From Pseudomonas sp. SCB32 (GTDB taxonomy: Bacteria; Pseudomonadota; Gammaproteobacteria; Pseudomonadales; Pseudomonadaceae): a stretch of DNA of 64,000 nt. The notes beneath the pieces are model-generated. The model had not been told where the DNA came from and did not search any database. It saw only the letters and a list, made by a program, of their open reading frames with translations. The translations under genes were made by a program, and so were the position numbers. Shown in pieces: positions 29,073-39,753 of this stretch. Numbering within the stretch: position 1 is the stretch's first letter; the number at the start of each line of letters is the position of its first letter. Location: contig NZ_CP045118.1 in NCBI RefSeq assembly GCF_009189165.1, positions 5,704,001-5,768,000 of the forward strand, in the 5' to 3' direction.

Positions 29073-30440
29073 TCAGTTCTGTGGGCGACTGCTACGCAGC
29101 AGGCTCAGCGCCATCAGCCCGAGCAGGCCGACACCGGCCAGCAGCACGGCCCACAGGCCGTAGCGCTTCCAGCGACCATCCGCCTTGGGCTCCACGCCCG
29201 GCGCCACGGCAACCTGGGTCTGCAGGCTGCCCTTCAGATGCGCCTCGCCCATCGCGGACAAGCGCTTGGCATCGAAGCCCGGCACCAGGGTGGAGAGCGG
29301 CAGGCCGCCATCGGTGGCCGACGCGCTGCCGACGGCCAACTGATAGGGCTCGCCACCGCGCGCCAGGAAGACCACTTCGGTGGCGCGCACGCCAATGCTC
29401 AGGCTCGCCGTCGAACCGCCCAGGCCGCCGCCTCGGGCATCCAGCTGCAGGCGCAGCTGGCTGACCGCAGAGCCGGGAAGCTCCAGTTCTTCCTGGGTGA
29501 TCTCGCCGCCCTCGCCGGGTAAGCGATAGAGCACGCCGCGCGCCAGCGGGGTCCACTGCACGTTGCCGTCGTGACGGCCGGAGAGCGCCACCGGCGCCAG
29601 GGTATTGGCCTGCTCCAGCAGAATCCGCACACGCTCCACCGGCAGCGCCAGCGGCAGGCTCCAGCTGAAGTCGCCATTGGCATCGGCCTTGGCCGCCAGC
29701 GGCGCGGACCACAGCATGGGGATCGGTCCGGCGCTGCTGCGACTGCCGCTCAGGATGGCGCCGCTCAGCTGCGCGGCCTGCTCCGGCGACTCCCACCACA
29801 GACGCAGGTAGCGTGCCGTTTCACCAGGCAGGGCGATGGCGCTCTGCTCGATGCGCTGGCCGTTGAAATCCAGCCGCGCCAGCTGTCCCTCGCCAAAGGA
29901 GCGCCAGTGCTCGAGATCGTCGCTGGCCTCGATGCGCAGACGCTGGAAGCCGTCGGACTCGGCCTTCCAATCCAGCTGCAGACGATCCAGCGGCAAGTCA
30001 CCGCTGCCGGTTTCCAGCAACCAGCCGCGCAGCACCTGCTGCGCGTCCTGGGTCGGCGCGCTCGGGGTGATCTCCAGAATGGTGCCCGTGGTGCTGCGCA
30101 CCACCTTTACGCTGTCGGCGGCGGCTCGGCCGCTTTGCCCACGCAACGGGAAGATCCGCGCCTGCACCTCACTGCCCACACGGCTCTCACTGGCCGTGCC
30201 GGTACGCAGGCTGTAAGGCAGTGCCTCACCCTCGGCATTGAAGATGCGCACATCGCGCAGATCCCCATGGCGCGCCGCGAACAGCACGTCGATCGGCAAT
30301 TGCAGGCGGTACCAGGGGCCCTTGCCGGCGACTTCCAGCGGCACCCGGTTGGCGAAGTCCGTCGGGACCGGCGCAGCGCTGGCGGCGGTAGCAACGAGCA
30401 GACATGCGCCGGCGATCAGGCAAAACGTATTCAGCTTCAT
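29073..30440 (-). CDS. DUF3999 family membrane protein
   Basis: A 455-aa exported protein: signal peptide (MKLNTFCLIAGACLLVATA-ASA), a long beta-rich periplasmic part (~residues 24-420) and one C-terminal membrane helix (YGLWAVLLAGVGLLGLMAL) with a short basic tail. It fits the DUF3999 family. Function is unknown to me; repeated segments such as ARYLRLWW resemble carbohydrate-binding discoidin-like sandwiches, which is inference. ATG at 30440 overlaps the DUF2339 stop by four bases. The same frame runs back to 31565, but that part is a shadow of the DUF2339 gene. Confidence 0.88.
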   Translation of the reverse strand: MKLNTFCLIAGACLLVATAASAAPVPTDFANRVPLEVAGKGPWYRLQLPIDVLFAARHGDLRDVRIFNAEGEALPYSLRTGTASESRVGSEVQARIFPLRGQSGRAAADSVKVVRSTTGTILEITPSAPTQDAQQVLRGWLLETGSGDLPLDRLQLDWKAESDGFQRLRIEASDDLEHWRSFGEGQLARLDFNGQRIEQSAIALPGETARYLRLWWESPEQAAQLSGAILSGSRSSAGPIPMLWSAPLAAKADANGDFSWSLPLALPVERVRILLEQANTLAPVALSGRHDGNVQWTPLARGVLYRLPGEGGEITQEELELPGSAVSQLRLQLDARGGGLGGSTASLSIGVRATEVVFLARGGEPYQLAVGSASATDGGLPLSTLVPGFDAKRLSAMGEAHLKGSLQTQVAVAPGVEPKADGRWKRYGLWAVLLAGVGLLGLMALSLLRSSRPQN

Positions 30441-33400
30441 GCAGAGGGTTGCTCCTGTTGCGGCTGCTCCTGTGAAGGAGGCGGCGGCCGGCGCGGCGGC
30501 AGCGGCGCGAAGTAGCCGACGATCAGCATCAGCACGCCGACGCCGATGAAGGAAATGATGCGTTCCAGGCTGCCGCCACTGGCGCGGTCGACGAGGAACA
30601 GCTTGATCACCACGACCACCAGCAGCACCGCGCCAACCAGCCAGAAGTCGCGGCGGCCACGCAGGTGTCCGGCGATCATCAGGCCCAGCGCGATCAGCGC
30701 CCAGACGATGGACAGCCCGGCCTGCACCAGCATGGACTGACTCAGGAAGTCGAACTCGAACGGCACGCCGCCCCAGTGATGTGCGGTACGGCAGACCGTC
30801 ATGGTCAACAGGGCGAACAGCGAAGCACCCAGCACGGCCTGCACCGGCAGGCGCAGGGTGGAGTCGGCGAACCCGAGTTGCGGCAGCCCCAGGCGCGTCC
30901 ACTGGAACACCGCCGCCAGCACGATCAGCATGCCCAGCTCCAGCGGGTTGAGCAGCGGCAGATAAGGCAGCGGCTCCGCCGAACCATCGCTGAACAGGTT
31001 GACCAACCAGAACCAGCCCAGCAGCACCACGGCCACCGGCACGGCGGCGATGGCGCGGTACTCGCGCTCGAACGCCGCTACCGGCCATGGCAGACGTGGG
31101 AAGCCGCCCATCAAGATCAGGTAGCAGCTCGGCACCAGCGCCCAGCCCAGCCAGCGCCAGGCGTTGTAGTGCTCGGCAAGGGCGAAGAACAGGTAGCGCA
31201 GCTCCAGCGCCGCCACCCCGAGGATCAGCCAGCAGCCCAACACATGGGCCACCTGGGCAGCCTTGCGTGGCAGCCAGGCATCGAGCCGGCGCAGTGCGAA
31301 GAAATGCACCGCGAACACCGCCAGCCAGCCAAGCCAGCCAAGCTGCGCGAGCGGGTGATATTCCAGGTTCCAGGCGCTGGCCAGCGCCACCACGGCCAGT
31401 GGCGATAGCGCCAGGCACAGCAGTGCCAGCGCGCGCCATTGCTCGCGCCGCGCCAGCAACGACCAGAGCGCCACGCTGACGGCGGCGACCAGCAGCGCCA
31501 CATGCTCGCGCATCTCGGCGGGCACGAAGCGGGCGATCTCCCACAGCGCGGTCAGCGCCCACCAACCGGCGCCCCAGATCAGCAGCAACTGCGACAGTTG
31601 CTCCAGGCCCAGCCCACCCAACGCCAGATCACGTTCGTGCTCGCTGGCCCGATGCAGGCGCCAGGCGCCGACCAGCGCCGCCAGCGCCAGCACCGCGGGG
31701 GTCCAGAAGCCCATGTGCGCCAGCGGCTTCAGCCCCTCGCTGGGCAGGTCGCCGAACAGCGCCGGGCCGCCGATCAGGAACGCGCCCGCGCCAATCATCT
31801 GCAGCACCAGGCCAAAGACGAAGGCGGCGCGCTGCTGCAGTTGCAGACTCAGCCAGAGGATCAGCAGGCCGCTGCCAGCCCAGACGGCGGCCGCTGTGCG
31901 CCAAGGCAGCACGAACAACACGGCGAGGTTGATGAACGCCAGGCCCAGCAGCAGGACGACGCTCAGGCCGAGCATCAGCCGGCGGTCGTCGCGCACCAGG
32001 GAGTCGCGGGCGGCGATCAGCATGCCGGCGATCAGCGCCAGGCCGATCAGCGAGGCGGTCACCAGCCCACGCCAGCCGGAGCCGAGCACACCGCTCCCCG
32101 CCTCGGCACCGCGCAGGTGCAGGAGGAAGACCGCGCCACCGAGCAGCTGCACGGCGAAGGCGCAGGCCAGGAAGGTCCGCGAACGCAGGCGCAGGCCGGC
32201 GAACAGGGTGGCCAATCCGGCAACCGCCCAGACCATCGCAGTACCGTCGGCCCCCAGGCACAACGGCGCGATCAAGTAAAGGAAGCCCAGGCCGAAGGTC
32301 GCCAGTATGGGGCGAACGTTCGGCTCCCAGCTGCGCAACGTCAGCGGATCGGCCTTGCGCAGGTTCCAGAAGCTGAACAGCAGCGCCACGCCGAGCATCA
32401 AGGCGCCCAGCGGCGCCCCCTCGAGCAGGTGCAGCGACAGCGGATCAGAACGCAGGTCGGCGAGGAAGGCCAGCGCTGCACCGATCTGCAGCAGCAGGGC
32501 GAAAATGCGTGCCAGCGGCCGCTGTTGACGCAGGCCGAGCCAGAAGATGCCGGCGCCCTCCACTGCCCAGGCGGCGGAGGTCCAGCGTGCATCCAGGCCC
32601 AGCGGGATCGCCAGGGTGCCGAACACCACGCCCAGCGCCAGGCAGGTTTCCACCAGCAGCAAGGCGCGGCCGGCTGTGCGGCCGGCCAAGAGGCGCGCGA
32701 GGACCATGTAGAACAGGCCCAGCGCCAGGGCGCTGAACGCCGCGCCGAATTCCAGGTGCTGGATGACGCCGTATTGCAGGCCGAAGCCCACCAGCGGCGT
32801 GCCGAACAGCACGGTGCCGTCGACATAGTTGGCCTGCCGCGCCGACCAGCGCAGCAACGCCTCGCGGGAGTCGTCCTGCGGGCCGCCGGTTGCCTCATGC
32901 AGCCGGCGACGGGCGAACAGCAGACCGATGGCGACGTAGGTGAGGAAGAACAGGATCAGGAACGGCTCGGTGGTGGCGAACAACTCCGGCTTGTAGGCGC
33001 GCAGGCCCCAGGCCAGGCCGATACCGAAGGTGCCGAAGAAACCGATCAGGTTGAGCATCCGCCAGGCCTTGAACCAGGCGATGGCGAAGATGCCGGCGTT
33101 GAGCAGGGCGAAATAGCTGAACAGCGCAACGTGGTTGCCGCCGCCGGTGGACGCCAGGATCGGCGCGGCGAAACCGCCCAGCGCGGCGGCCGCGGCGAGC
33201 CCCAGGGCGTCCTGCAGAATCGCCAGGATCGCCGAGAACAGGGTCACCGCCACCAGGAGCATGAAGCCGGCCTGCGGGTCGATCAGTACCTCGCCGTGGT
33301 TCATCGCCGGGTACAGCTTGATGCCGGCGAACACCGTCAGGTACAGCACGGCGATGCCGGTACCCTGCAGGACCAGTGCATAGGCCGGGCGCCGCTGGCG

Positions 33401-34168
33401 CAGCCACCAGCCCAGCCCAAGCAGCGCCAGCGCGGCCGCGGCGGTGCCAATGTAGGGCCCTTGCGGCGGCATGGTCATGCCTTCGGTGGCGTAGCGCAGC
33501 AGGAAGGCCAGGCCGAGGAACAGCAGCACCACGCCGACGCGCAGCACGGTATTGCCACCCAGCAGCCAGTCGCGGGCGGCGCCGAAGGCACGGTCGAACA
33601 GCGAAGGTGCCGGCGGCTCGGGCGGCAGCGGTGGCGCGGCGGGAGCGGTCTGGGGCTGGGAAGCCTCGGCGCGCACCTGGGATTCGGTCACGGAAGGCTG
33701 GGGAGTTTCCAGCGGCTCAAGGGCCAGCTCGGACCACTCGATGCCAGGCTCGACGGGGGCCGCAGTGGCAGCAGCCGGTGCGGGCGACGGTTCGGCAACC
33801 GGCAGCTCGATGTCCCACTCCAGATCCGGCGCGGCAGAGTCAGCAACCGCTGGCGCCGCTTCGGGCGCCGGCTCAACCGGGGCCGCGGGCCTGTCGGGAG
33901 CGACATACTCGACGCTGGAGGGCGGCGCCTGCTCCGCACCGCGCTCGACTTTCTGCAACCGCTCGTACAGCGCCTGCGTGCCCTGCTCGAAGCGATCGGC
34001 GAATGCAGACAACTCCCGGCTCATCGCCGCATTGCGCCGCTGCAACGTCTGCAGTGCGATCGCCTGCCCCAGCGCGAGGCCGACTACCGCGCCCAACACC
34101 GCCCCAGTGATCGACTCGCCCGCAGCGGCGCCGATGACCAGGCCGACCAGCATGAAAATCCATTGCAT
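30437..34168 (-). CDS. DUF2339 family large membrane protein
   Basis: Very large inner-membrane protein (1243 aa). One N-terminal glycine-zipper-like helix (FMLVGLVIGAAAGESITGAVLGAVVGLALG) is followed by a coiled-coil-prone stretch (~45-75) and a Pro/Ala/Glu-rich linker (~80-180). Some thirty hydrophobic segments fill the rest, starting WLLGGNTVLRVGVVLLFLGLAFLLRY, the family's hallmark. The C-terminus is PPPPSQEQPQQEQPSA. ATG at 34168 has GGAAAG upstream; the frame extension to 34222 is rejected. It is translationally coupled to DUF3999. Function is unknown; the pair is conserved in pseudomonads. Confidence 0.9.
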   Translation of the reverse strand: MQWIFMLVGLVIGAAAGESITGAVLGAVVGLALGQAIALQTLQRRNAAMSRELSAFADRFEQGTQALYERLQKVERGAEQAPPSSVEYVAPDRPAAPVEPAPEAAPAVADSAAPDLEWDIELPVAEPSPAPAAATAAPVEPGIEWSELALEPLETPQPSVTESQVRAEASQPQTAPAAPPLPPEPPAPSLFDRAFGAARDWLLGGNTVLRVGVVLLFLGLAFLLRYATEGMTMPPQGPYIGTAAAALALLGLGWWLRQRRPAYALVLQGTGIAVLYLTVFAGIKLYPAMNHGEVLIDPQAGFMLLVAVTLFSAILAILQDALGLAAAAALGGFAAPILASTGGGNHVALFSYFALLNAGIFAIAWFKAWRMLNLIGFFGTFGIGLAWGLRAYKPELFATTEPFLILFFLTYVAIGLLFARRRLHEATGGPQDDSREALLRWSARQANYVDGTVLFGTPLVGFGLQYGVIQHLEFGAAFSALALGLFYMVLARLLAGRTAGRALLLVETCLALGVVFGTLAIPLGLDARWTSAAWAVEGAGIFWLGLRQQRPLARIFALLLQIGAALAFLADLRSDPLSLHLLEGAPLGALMLGVALLFSFWNLRKADPLTLRSWEPNVRPILATFGLGFLYLIAPLCLGADGTAMVWAVAGLATLFAGLRLRSRTFLACAFAVQLLGGAVFLLHLRGAEAGSGVLGSGWRGLVTASLIGLALIAGMLIAARDSLVRDDRRLMLGLSVVLLLGLAFINLAVLFVLPWRTAAAVWAGSGLLILWLSLQLQQRAAFVFGLVLQMIGAGAFLIGGPALFGDLPSEGLKPLAHMGFWTPAVLALAALVGAWRLHRASEHERDLALGGLGLEQLSQLLLIWGAGWWALTALWEIARFVPAEMREHVALLVAAVSVALWSLLARREQWRALALLCLALSPLAVVALASAWNLEYHPLAQLGWLGWLAVFAVHFFALRRLDAWLPRKAAQVAHVLGCWLILGVAALELRYLFFALAEHYNAWRWLGWALVPSCYLILMGGFPRLPWPVAAFEREYRAIAAVPVAVVLLGWFWLVNLFSDGSAEPLPYLPLLNPLELGMLIVLAAVFQWTRLGLPQLGFADSTLRLPVQAVLGASLFALLTMTVCRTAHHWGGVPFEFDFLSQSMLVQAGLSIVWALIALGLMIAGHLRGRRDFWLVGAVLLVVVVIKLFLVDRASGGSLERIISFIGVGVLMLIVGYFAPLPPRRPPPPSQEQPQQEQPSA

Positions 34169-34326
34169 GCTTTCCAATCCTTGATGCTTTGTACGAATCC
34201 ATCCCGACCCGGGCGCCAGCACCCGGGAAGCTGAGTATATCGGCCGAACCCTCCGGCCCGCTCCCTACACTTTCACAGCCATGAACAATCAGACGTCACG
34301 ACACTGCCATTGCGCCACGCGGAAAC

Positions 34327-34356
34327 GAAAAAGCCGGGCATAAGCCCGGCTTTTTC
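34327..34356 (-). terminator. Rho-independent terminator of typA
   Basis: GAAAAAGCCGGGC (34327-34339) pairs perfectly with its complement (34344-34356) around an ATAA loop, 15 bp past the typA stop, with a T-tract on the minus strand. Confidence 0.93.
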
Positions 34357-34371
34357 TCACTGCTGGTCGAA

Positions 34372-36189
34372 TCAGACCTTGCTGCGCTCGTAGCGCTTGC
34401 GGTCGTTCTCGTCGAGCAGCTTCTTGCGCAGACGGATGGACTTCGGAGTCACTTCCACCAGCTCGTCATCGGCGATGAATTCCAGCGCCTGCTCCAGGGT
34501 GAAGCGGATCGGCGGAACCAGGGCGATGACTTCGTCCTTGCCCGAAGCGCGCATGTTGTCGAGCTTCTTGCCTTTGGTGGGGTTGATCACCAGGTCGTTG
34601 TCGCGGCTGTTGATGCCGGCCAGCTGGCCTTCGTAGATCTCGTCGCCTGGGCCGAGGAACAGCTTGCCGCGGCTTTGCAGGGTCTCCAGCGAGTAGGTCA
34701 GCGCGGTGCCGGTGGCCATGGAGACCAGTACACCGTTCTGACGGTTGGTCACTTCGCCGGCCTTGATCGGGCCGTAGTGGCTGAAGGTCGAGGTCAGGAT
34801 GCCGGTGCCCGAGGTCAGGGTCAGGAAGTTGTTACGGAAGCCGATCAGGCCACGCGCCGGGATGGTGTATTCCAGGCGCACGCGGCCCTTGCCGTCGGGG
34901 ATCATGTTGGTCAGATCGCCCTTGCGCAGGCCCATCTGCTCCATCACCGAGCCCTGGTGCTGCTCTTCGATGTCGATGGTGACGTTCTCGTAGGGCTCCT
35001 GCTTCTCGCCGTCCTTCTCGATGATCACCACTTCCGGGCGGCCGACGGCCAGCTCGAAGCCTTCACGGCGCATGGTTTCGATCAGAACCGACAGGTGCAG
35101 TTCGCCACGGCCGGAGACCTTGAACTTCTCCGGGGAATCGCCTTGCTCGACGCGCAGGGCCACGTTGTGCAGCAGTTCCTTGTCCAGACGGTCCTTGATG
35201 TTGCGGCTGGTGACGAACTTGCCTTCTTTACCGGCGAACGGCGAGTCGTTGACCTGGAAGGTCATGCTCACGGTCGGCTGGTCAACGGTCAGCGGCGGGC
35301 GCGCTTCGACGTTCTGCGGGTCGCACAGGGTGTCGGAGATGTACAGCTCGTCCATGCCCGAGACGCAGACGATGTCGCCGGCTTCGGCTTCAGCGACTTC
35401 GACGCGCTGCAGGCCCGAGTGACCCATGATCTTCAGGATGCGGCCGTTGCGCTTGGAGCCGTCGTCGCTGATGGCCACGACCGGGGTGTTGGTCTTGACC
35501 TTGCCGCGGGCGATACGGCCGATGCCGATCACGCCGAGGAAGCTGTTGTAGTCCAGCTGGGAGATCTGCATCTGGAACGGACCGTCGACGTCGACTTTCG
35601 GCGCCGGAACGTGGTCGATGATCGCCTGGAACAGCGCGTCCATGTTGTCGTCCATCTTCTCGTGGTCCATGCCGGCAATGCCGTTCAGGGCACTGGCGTA
35701 GACGATCGGGAAGTCCAGCTGCTCGTCGGTGGCGCCGAGGTTGTCGAACAGATCGAAGATCTGGTCGATAACCCAGTCAGGACGCGCGCCCGGACGGTCG
35801 ATCTTGTTCACCACCACGATCGGACGCAGGCCGGCCTTGAAGGCCTTCTGGGTCACGAAGCGGGTTTGCGGCATGGGGCCGTCCTGGGCGTCGACCACCA
35901 GCAGTACGGAGTCGACCATCGACATCACGCGCTCAACCTCACCGCCGAAGTCGGCGTGGCCGGGGGTGTCGACGATGTTGATGCTGTAGTCGTTCCACTT
36001 CAGGGCGGTGTTCTTCGCCAGAATGGTGATGCCACGCTCTTTTTCCTGGTCGTTGGAGTCCATCACGCGCTCGTTTTCCGCTTCTTTGCGGTCGAGGGTG
36101 CCGGACAGGCGCAGGAGCTTGTCTACAAGGGTGGTCTTGCCATGGTCGACGTGGGCGATGATGGCGATATTGCGCAGTTTTTCGATCAC
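34372..36189 (-). CDS. typA: Ribosome-associated GTPase TypA/BipA
   Basis: Translational GTPase (605 aa) acting in 50S assembly and stress or cold adaptation. [15 protein letters not shown] is the G1 loop, RGITILAKN the G2 region, [17 protein letters not shown]3 and [13 protein letters not shown]4. EF-G-like domains II, III and V follow, then the BipA-specific C-terminal domain ([22 protein letters not shown], ~400-425, and the basic [21 protein letters not shown] tail). Length is standard. It is probably monocistronic. A short hairpin, GCTGCCG-TTTT-CGGCAGC (36217-36234), lies in its 5' leader. Confidence 0.98.
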   Translation of the reverse strand: MIEKLRNIAIIAHVDHGKTTLVDKLLRLSGTLDRKEAENERVMDSNDQEKERGITILAKNTALKWNDYSINIVDTPGHADFGGEVERVMSMVDSVLLVVDAQDGPMPQTRFVTQKAFKAGLRPIVVVNKIDRPGARPDWVIDQIFDLFDNLGATDEQLDFPIVYASALNGIAGMDHEKMDDNMDALFQAIIDHVPAPKVDVDGPFQMQISQLDYNSFLGVIGIGRIARGKVKTNTPVVAISDDGSKRNGRILKIMGHSGLQRVEVAEAEAGDIVCVSGMDELYISDTLCDPQNVEARPPLTVDQPTVSMTFQVNDSPFAGKEGKFVTSRNIKDRLDKELLHNVALRVEQGDSPEKFKVSGRGELHLSVLIETMRREGFELAVGRPEVVIIEKDGEKQEPYENVTIDIEEQHQGSVMEQMGLRKGDLTNMIPDGKGRVRLEYTIPARGLIGFRNNFLTLTSGTGILTSTFSHYGPIKAGEVTNRQNGVLVSMATGTALTYSLETLQSRGKLFLGPGDEIYEGQLAGINSRDNDLVINPTKGKKLDNMRASGKDEVIALVPPIRFTLEQALEFIADDELVEVTPKSIRLRKKLLDENDRKRYERSKV

Positions 36190-36359
36190 AGTGTCAGTCT
36201 CGATAGTGAATCTTCGGCTGCCGTTTTCGGCAGCGGGGGCCGGGCCGTGGCGCGGCGGTGCAAAAGGTCAGGGCGTGAGCCTACGCACCGAATGTGTCGG
36301 GAGGTCGGTGGCGGATGCTGCCGCCAAACAGTCCGGGCTGGCGGCGTTGGTCCGCGCCT

Positions 36360-37814
36360 TTATTGCGGACGGTAAACACGCACATTGGTGTGCCCTTCGT
36401 TGACCAGGTGGTGGGCGTGCAAGCGACTCATCACGCCCTTGTCGCAGTACAGGAGGTACTGGCGGTTGGGGTCCAGCTCCTTGAACTTGCTGTTGATCGC
36501 GTAGAACGGCATGGGCAGGACTTCGATACCTTCCAGCGCCAGCGGTTCATCTTCCTGGGCATCCGGGTGACGGATGTCGACCACGATCTGGCCGGGCAGC
36601 ACTTCGTCGACCATTTCCACCGGCAGGTCCTTGCCCAGCTCGTCGATCACCCGATCGACGGTCATCTGGGTGGAACGCTCCAGGGCGCGGTCGAGCACGG
36701 CCATGTCGAACTTGGTTTCTTCGTGGTCGACGCGATACGGCTTGGCCTGGGTGGTCGGGTTCACCGAGATCACGCCGCAGTATTCTGGCATGTGCTTGGC
36801 GAACTCGGCGGTGCCGATCTGGGTCGCGGTGTCGATGATGTCCTGCTTGTGGCTGACGATCAGCGGGCGCAGGACCAGGGTGTCGGTCACCCGGTCGATC
36901 ACCGAGAGGTTCGGCAGGGTCTGGCTGGAGACCTGGGAAATCGCCTCGCCGGTCACCAGCGCGTTCAGCTCCAGGCGCTCGGCCACACGGCTGGCGGCGC
37001 GCAGCATCATGCGCTTCAAGGTCACGCCCATGTAGCTGTCGTCGACCTTGGTGAGAATCTCGCCGACCACTTCCTCGAAGGGCACGCTGACGAACAGCAC
37101 GCGCTGGGAACGACCGTACTTCTCCCACAGGTAGTGCGCCACTTCCATCACGCCCAGCTCATGGGCACGGCCACCGAGGTTGAAGAACACGAAGTGGCTG
37201 ATCATGCCGCGGCGCATCATCTGGTAGGCCGCCACGGTGGAGTCGAAGCCACCGGACATCAGCACCAGCACCTGCTCCAGCGCGCCCAGCGGATAACCGC
37301 CAAGGCCTTCATGCTGGGCGTGGATGACGTACAGGCGGTCGTAGCGGATTTCCACCCGCACCTGCACTTCCGGGTTCTTCAGCGACACGCCCGCTGCGCC
37401 GCAGTGCTGGCGCAGGCCGCCGCCGACGTAGCGCTCCACGTCGATGGAAGTGAACGGGTGCTTGCCGGCGCGCTTGCAGCGCATGGAAAAGATCTTGCCC
37501 GGCAGCTTGTCGGCGAAGTGCAGCTTGCACTTCTCCAGGATGTCGTCGAAGTCGCCCAGCGGGTACTCGTGCACTTCCAGGAAGTGGCCGATGCCCGGGG
37601 TGCAGGTCAGGCGCTCGATCATCTCGCGCAGGACCTTGGGGTCGGTGACCTTGGTCTCGACGTCCAGGTTGTCCCACTCGCCTTCCACCCGCAGCTCGGG
37701 ATCGAGGTCGCGGAGCACCGTGCGAATGTTCTTCGCCAGCTGGCGGATGAAGCGCTTGCGCACCGGCCGGCTCTTGATGGTGATTTCCTGGAAGACCTTG
37801 ACGATGAGTTTCAT
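36360..37814 (-). CDS. thiI: tRNA uracil 4-sulfurtransferase ThiI
   Basis: Cytoplasmic enzyme (484 aa) that makes 4-thiouridine at tRNA position 8 and, in many bacteria, moves sulfur to ThiS for thiamine. An N-terminal ferredoxin-like/THUMP module (~1-165) is followed by an adenylating PP-loop ([14 protein letters not shown], ~residues 180-193). A C-terminal rhodanese domain with the persulfide cysteine reads [15 protein letters not shown] (~455-470). ATG at 37814 ([14 protein letters not shown]) gives the normal start; an extension to 37877 is rejected. It is divergent from glnA over 331 bp. Confidence 0.97.
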   Translation of the reverse strand: MKLIVKVFQEITIKSRPVRKRFIRQLAKNIRTVLRDLDPELRVEGEWDNLDVETKVTDPKVLREMIERLTCTPGIGHFLEVHEYPLGDFDDILEKCKLHFADKLPGKIFSMRCKRAGKHPFTSIDVERYVGGGLRQHCGAAGVSLKNPEVQVRVEIRYDRLYVIHAQHEGLGGYPLGALEQVLVLMSGGFDSTVAAYQMMRRGMISHFVFFNLGGRAHELGVMEVAHYLWEKYGRSQRVLFVSVPFEEVVGEILTKVDDSYMGVTLKRMMLRAASRVAERLELNALVTGEAISQVSSQTLPNLSVIDRVTDTLVLRPLIVSHKQDIIDTATQIGTAEFAKHMPEYCGVISVNPTTQAKPYRVDHEETKFDMAVLDRALERSTQMTVDRVIDELGKDLPVEMVDEVLPGQIVVDIRHPDAQEDEPLALEGIEVLPMPFYAINSKFKELDPNRQYLLYCDKGVMSRLHAHHLVNEGHTNVRVYRPQ

Positions 37815-37910
37815 GCGGACCGGGCGATTGCCATGGGACTGAAAAAAAGGGGCAAGATTATATCCGAAATTGCTCAAGACTTGAGCAGAATTCGGAGACT
37901 TTCTTTTAGG

Positions 37911-37958
37911 CGCACCAAAATGGACTTATGCACCACGACCGAGCACTAAAACGGTGCA
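37911..37958 (+). promoter_or_regulatory. Tandem NtrC-binding sites upstream of glnA
   Basis: CGCACCAAAATGGACTT (37911-37927) matches the left half and centre of the enterobacterial NtrC site TGCACCAAAATGGTGCA. AGCACTAAAACGGTGCA (37942-37958) has the full GCAC-N7-GTGC symmetry. Centres are 31 bp apart, about three helical turns, which favours cooperative binding; both lie 70-120 bp upstream of the sigma-54 promoter, a normal enhancer position. Confidence 0.8.
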
Positions 37959-38029
37959 CAATTACCCCGCAATTCCTGGTTACGCTCGCCCAGGCCCCGT
38001 AAATCAGCGGCTCTGCACGATTGCGGGCA

Positions 38030-38046
38030 CTGGCACGCAACTTGCT
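38030..38046 (+). promoter_or_regulatory. Sigma-54 promoter of glnA
   Basis: CTGGCACGCAACTTGCT matches YTGGCACGrNNNTTGCW at every fixed base except the degenerate r. GG (38032-38033) and GC (38044-38045) are ten bases apart. Transcription should start near 38057. Confidence 0.93.
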
Positions 38047-38145
38047 CTCTTGTGAGGCAGGTTGCCCTGGCGGACTATCCGGCCGGCATCACCCGATACT
38101 GGGGCACGAAAAAGCTCCCAGCTCTAATCCCTCCTGGAGGACAGC

Positions 38146-39555
38146 ATGTCGTACAAGTCGCAACAACTGATCAAAGATCATGACGTGAAGTGGGTAGACC
38201 TGCGCTTCACCGACACCAAAGGCAAGCAGCATCACGTCACCATGCCGGCCCGCGACGCGCTGGACGATGACTTCTTCGAAGCTGGCAAGATGTTCGACGG
38301 TTCCTCCATCGCCGGTTGGAAAGGCATCGAAGCCTCCGACATGATCCTGCTGCCGGACGACAGCACCGCCGTGCTCGACCCGTTCACCGAAGAGCCGACC
38401 CTGATCATCGTTTGCGACATCATCGAGCCGAGCACCATGCAGGGCTACGAGCGCGACCCGCGCAACATCGCCAAGCGCGCCGAGGAATACCTGAAGTCCA
38501 CCGGTATCGGTGACACCGTATTCGTAGGCCCGGAGCCGGAGTTCTTCATCTTCGACGAAGTGAAGTTCAAGTCCGACACCTCCGGCTCGATGTTCAAGAT
38601 CTTCTCCGAGCAGGCTTCCTGGAACACCGACGCCGACATCGAGAGCGGCAACAAGGGCCACCGTCCGGGCCTGAAGGGCGGCTACTTCCCGGTTCCGCCG
38701 GTCGACCACGACCACGAAATCCGTACCGCCATGTGTAACGCCATGGAAGAGATGGGCCTGGTCATCGAGGTTCACCACCACGAAGTGGCCACCGCCGGCC
38801 AGAACGAGATCGGTGTGAAGTTCAACACCCTCGTTGCCAAGGCTGACGAAGTGCAGACCCTGAAGTACTGCATCCACAACGTCGCCGATGCCTACGGCAA
38901 GACCGTGACCTTCATGCCGAAGCCGCTGTACGGCGACAACGGCTCGGGCATGCACGTTCACATGTCGATCTCCAAAGACGGCAAGAACACCTTCTCCGGC
39001 GAAGGCTATGCCGGCCTGTCCGATACCGCCCTGTACTTCATCGGCGGCATCATCAAGCACGGCAAGGCCCTGAACGGCTTCACCAACCCGGCCACCAACT
39101 CCTACAAGCGTCTGGTTCCGGGCTTCGAAGCCCCGGTGATGCTGGCCTACTCGGCCCGCAACCGTTCCGCCTCGATCCGTATCCCGTACGTATCCAGCCC
39201 GAAAGCCCGCCGCATCGAAGCGCGCTTCCCGGACCCGGCTGCCAACCCCTACCTGTGCTTCGCAGCACTGCTGATGGCCGGTCTGGACGGCATCCAGAAC
39301 AAGATTCACCCCGGCGATGCCGCCGACAAGAACCTGTACGACCTGCCGCCGGAAGAGGCGAAGGAAATCCCGCAGGTTTGCGGCAGCCTGAAAGAAGCGC
39401 TGGAAGAACTCGACAAGGGCCGCGCGTTCCTGACCAAGGGCGGCGTGTTCACCGACGAGTTCATCGATGCCTACATCGAGATCAAGAGCGAAGAAGAAAT
39501 CAAGGTGCGCACCTTCGTGCACCCGCTGGAATACGACCTGTACTACAGCGTCTGA
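38146..39555 (+). CDS. glnA: Glutamine synthetase type I
   Basis: Dodecameric cytoplasmic enzyme (469 aa) joining ammonia and glutamate. [17 protein letters not shown], the [10 protein letters not shown] metal ligands, [17 protein letters not shown] (ATP/glutamate site), [11 protein letters not shown] and the [10 protein letters not shown] adenylylation tyrosine (~residue 398) mark it as the GSI-beta form controlled by GlnE. CTGGAGGA precedes the ATG. The promoter is sigma-54/NtrC type, so expression should rise under nitrogen limitation. The adjacent ntrBC genes encode its regulators. A terminator follows at 39587. Confidence 0.99.
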   Translation: MSYKSQQLIKDHDVKWVDLRFTDTKGKQHHVTMPARDALDDDFFEAGKMFDGSSIAGWKGIEASDMILLPDDSTAVLDPFTEEPTLIIVCDIIEPSTMQGYERDPRNIAKRAEEYLKSTGIGDTVFVGPEPEFFIFDEVKFKSDTSGSMFKIFSEQASWNTDADIESGNKGHRPGLKGGYFPVPPVDHDHEIRTAMCNAMEEMGLVIEVHHHEVATAGQNEIGVKFNTLVAKADEVQTLKYCIHNVADAYGKTVTFMPKPLYGDNGSGMHVHMSISKDGKNTFSGEGYAGLSDTALYFIGGIIKHGKALNGFTNPATNSYKRLVPGFEAPVMLAYSARNRSASIRIPYVSSPKARRIEARFPDPAANPYLCFAALLMAGLDGIQNKIHPGDAADKNLYDLPPEEAKEIPQVCGSLKEALEELDKGRAFLTKGGVFTDEFIDAYIEIKSEEEIKVRTFVHPLEYDLYYSV

Positions 39556-39586
39556 TCCACGAATACCTATAAATAGCGTCAGCATT

Positions 39587-39612
39587 AAGGCCTCCTTCGG
39601 GAGGCCTTTTTT
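39587..39612 (+). terminator. Rho-independent terminator of glnA
   Basis: AAGGCCTCC-TTCG-GGAGGCCTT stem followed by four T; 32 bp after the glnA stop. Confidence 0.94.
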
Positions 39613-39636
39613 ATTGCCGCGCCGCGCACCGCCTCT

Positions 39637-39713
39637 GTAGGAGCGAGCTTGCTCGCGAACCGCCCAGCACAGGTGCCGCCGGGGAATCTGTTCGCGAGCA
39701 AGCTCGCTCCTAC
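39637..39713. repeat. REP doublet downstream of glnA
   Basis: Two 24-bp arms (39637-39660 and 39690-39713), identical to the arms of the doublet at 9547-9613, in the same inverted arrangement with a 29-base unrelated spacer. It lies between the converging glnA and 39754-41019 genes, the typical REP location. Confidence 0.92.
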
Positions 39714-39753
39714 GAAAAGCACCGCTGTGGCAGATTGTCGAGGCTCGCCGGCC

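Larger units (their letters stand above)
37815..38145 (+). promoter_or_regulatory. thiI-glnA divergent region with NtrC/sigma-54 control of glnA
   Basis: 331 bp with no gene. It contains two NtrC-type sites (37911-37927 and 37942-37958), a further GCACCA half-site at 37930 and a near-perfect sigma-54 promoter at 38030-38046, leaving a leader of about 90 bases before glnA. I found no clear thiI promoter. Confidence 0.85.

Noticed and set aside
30441..31565. N-terminal extension of the DUF3999 gene to 830 codons
   Set aside because: The extension reads through the DUF2339 gene in another frame; the signal peptide and coupled ATG at 30440 give the expected protein.
31439..34234. 931-codon open frame antisense to the DUF2339 gene
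   Set aside because: Gln/Gly/Arg/His-rich low-complexity translation, a mirror of a hydrophobic membrane protein on the other strand; no recognisable motif.
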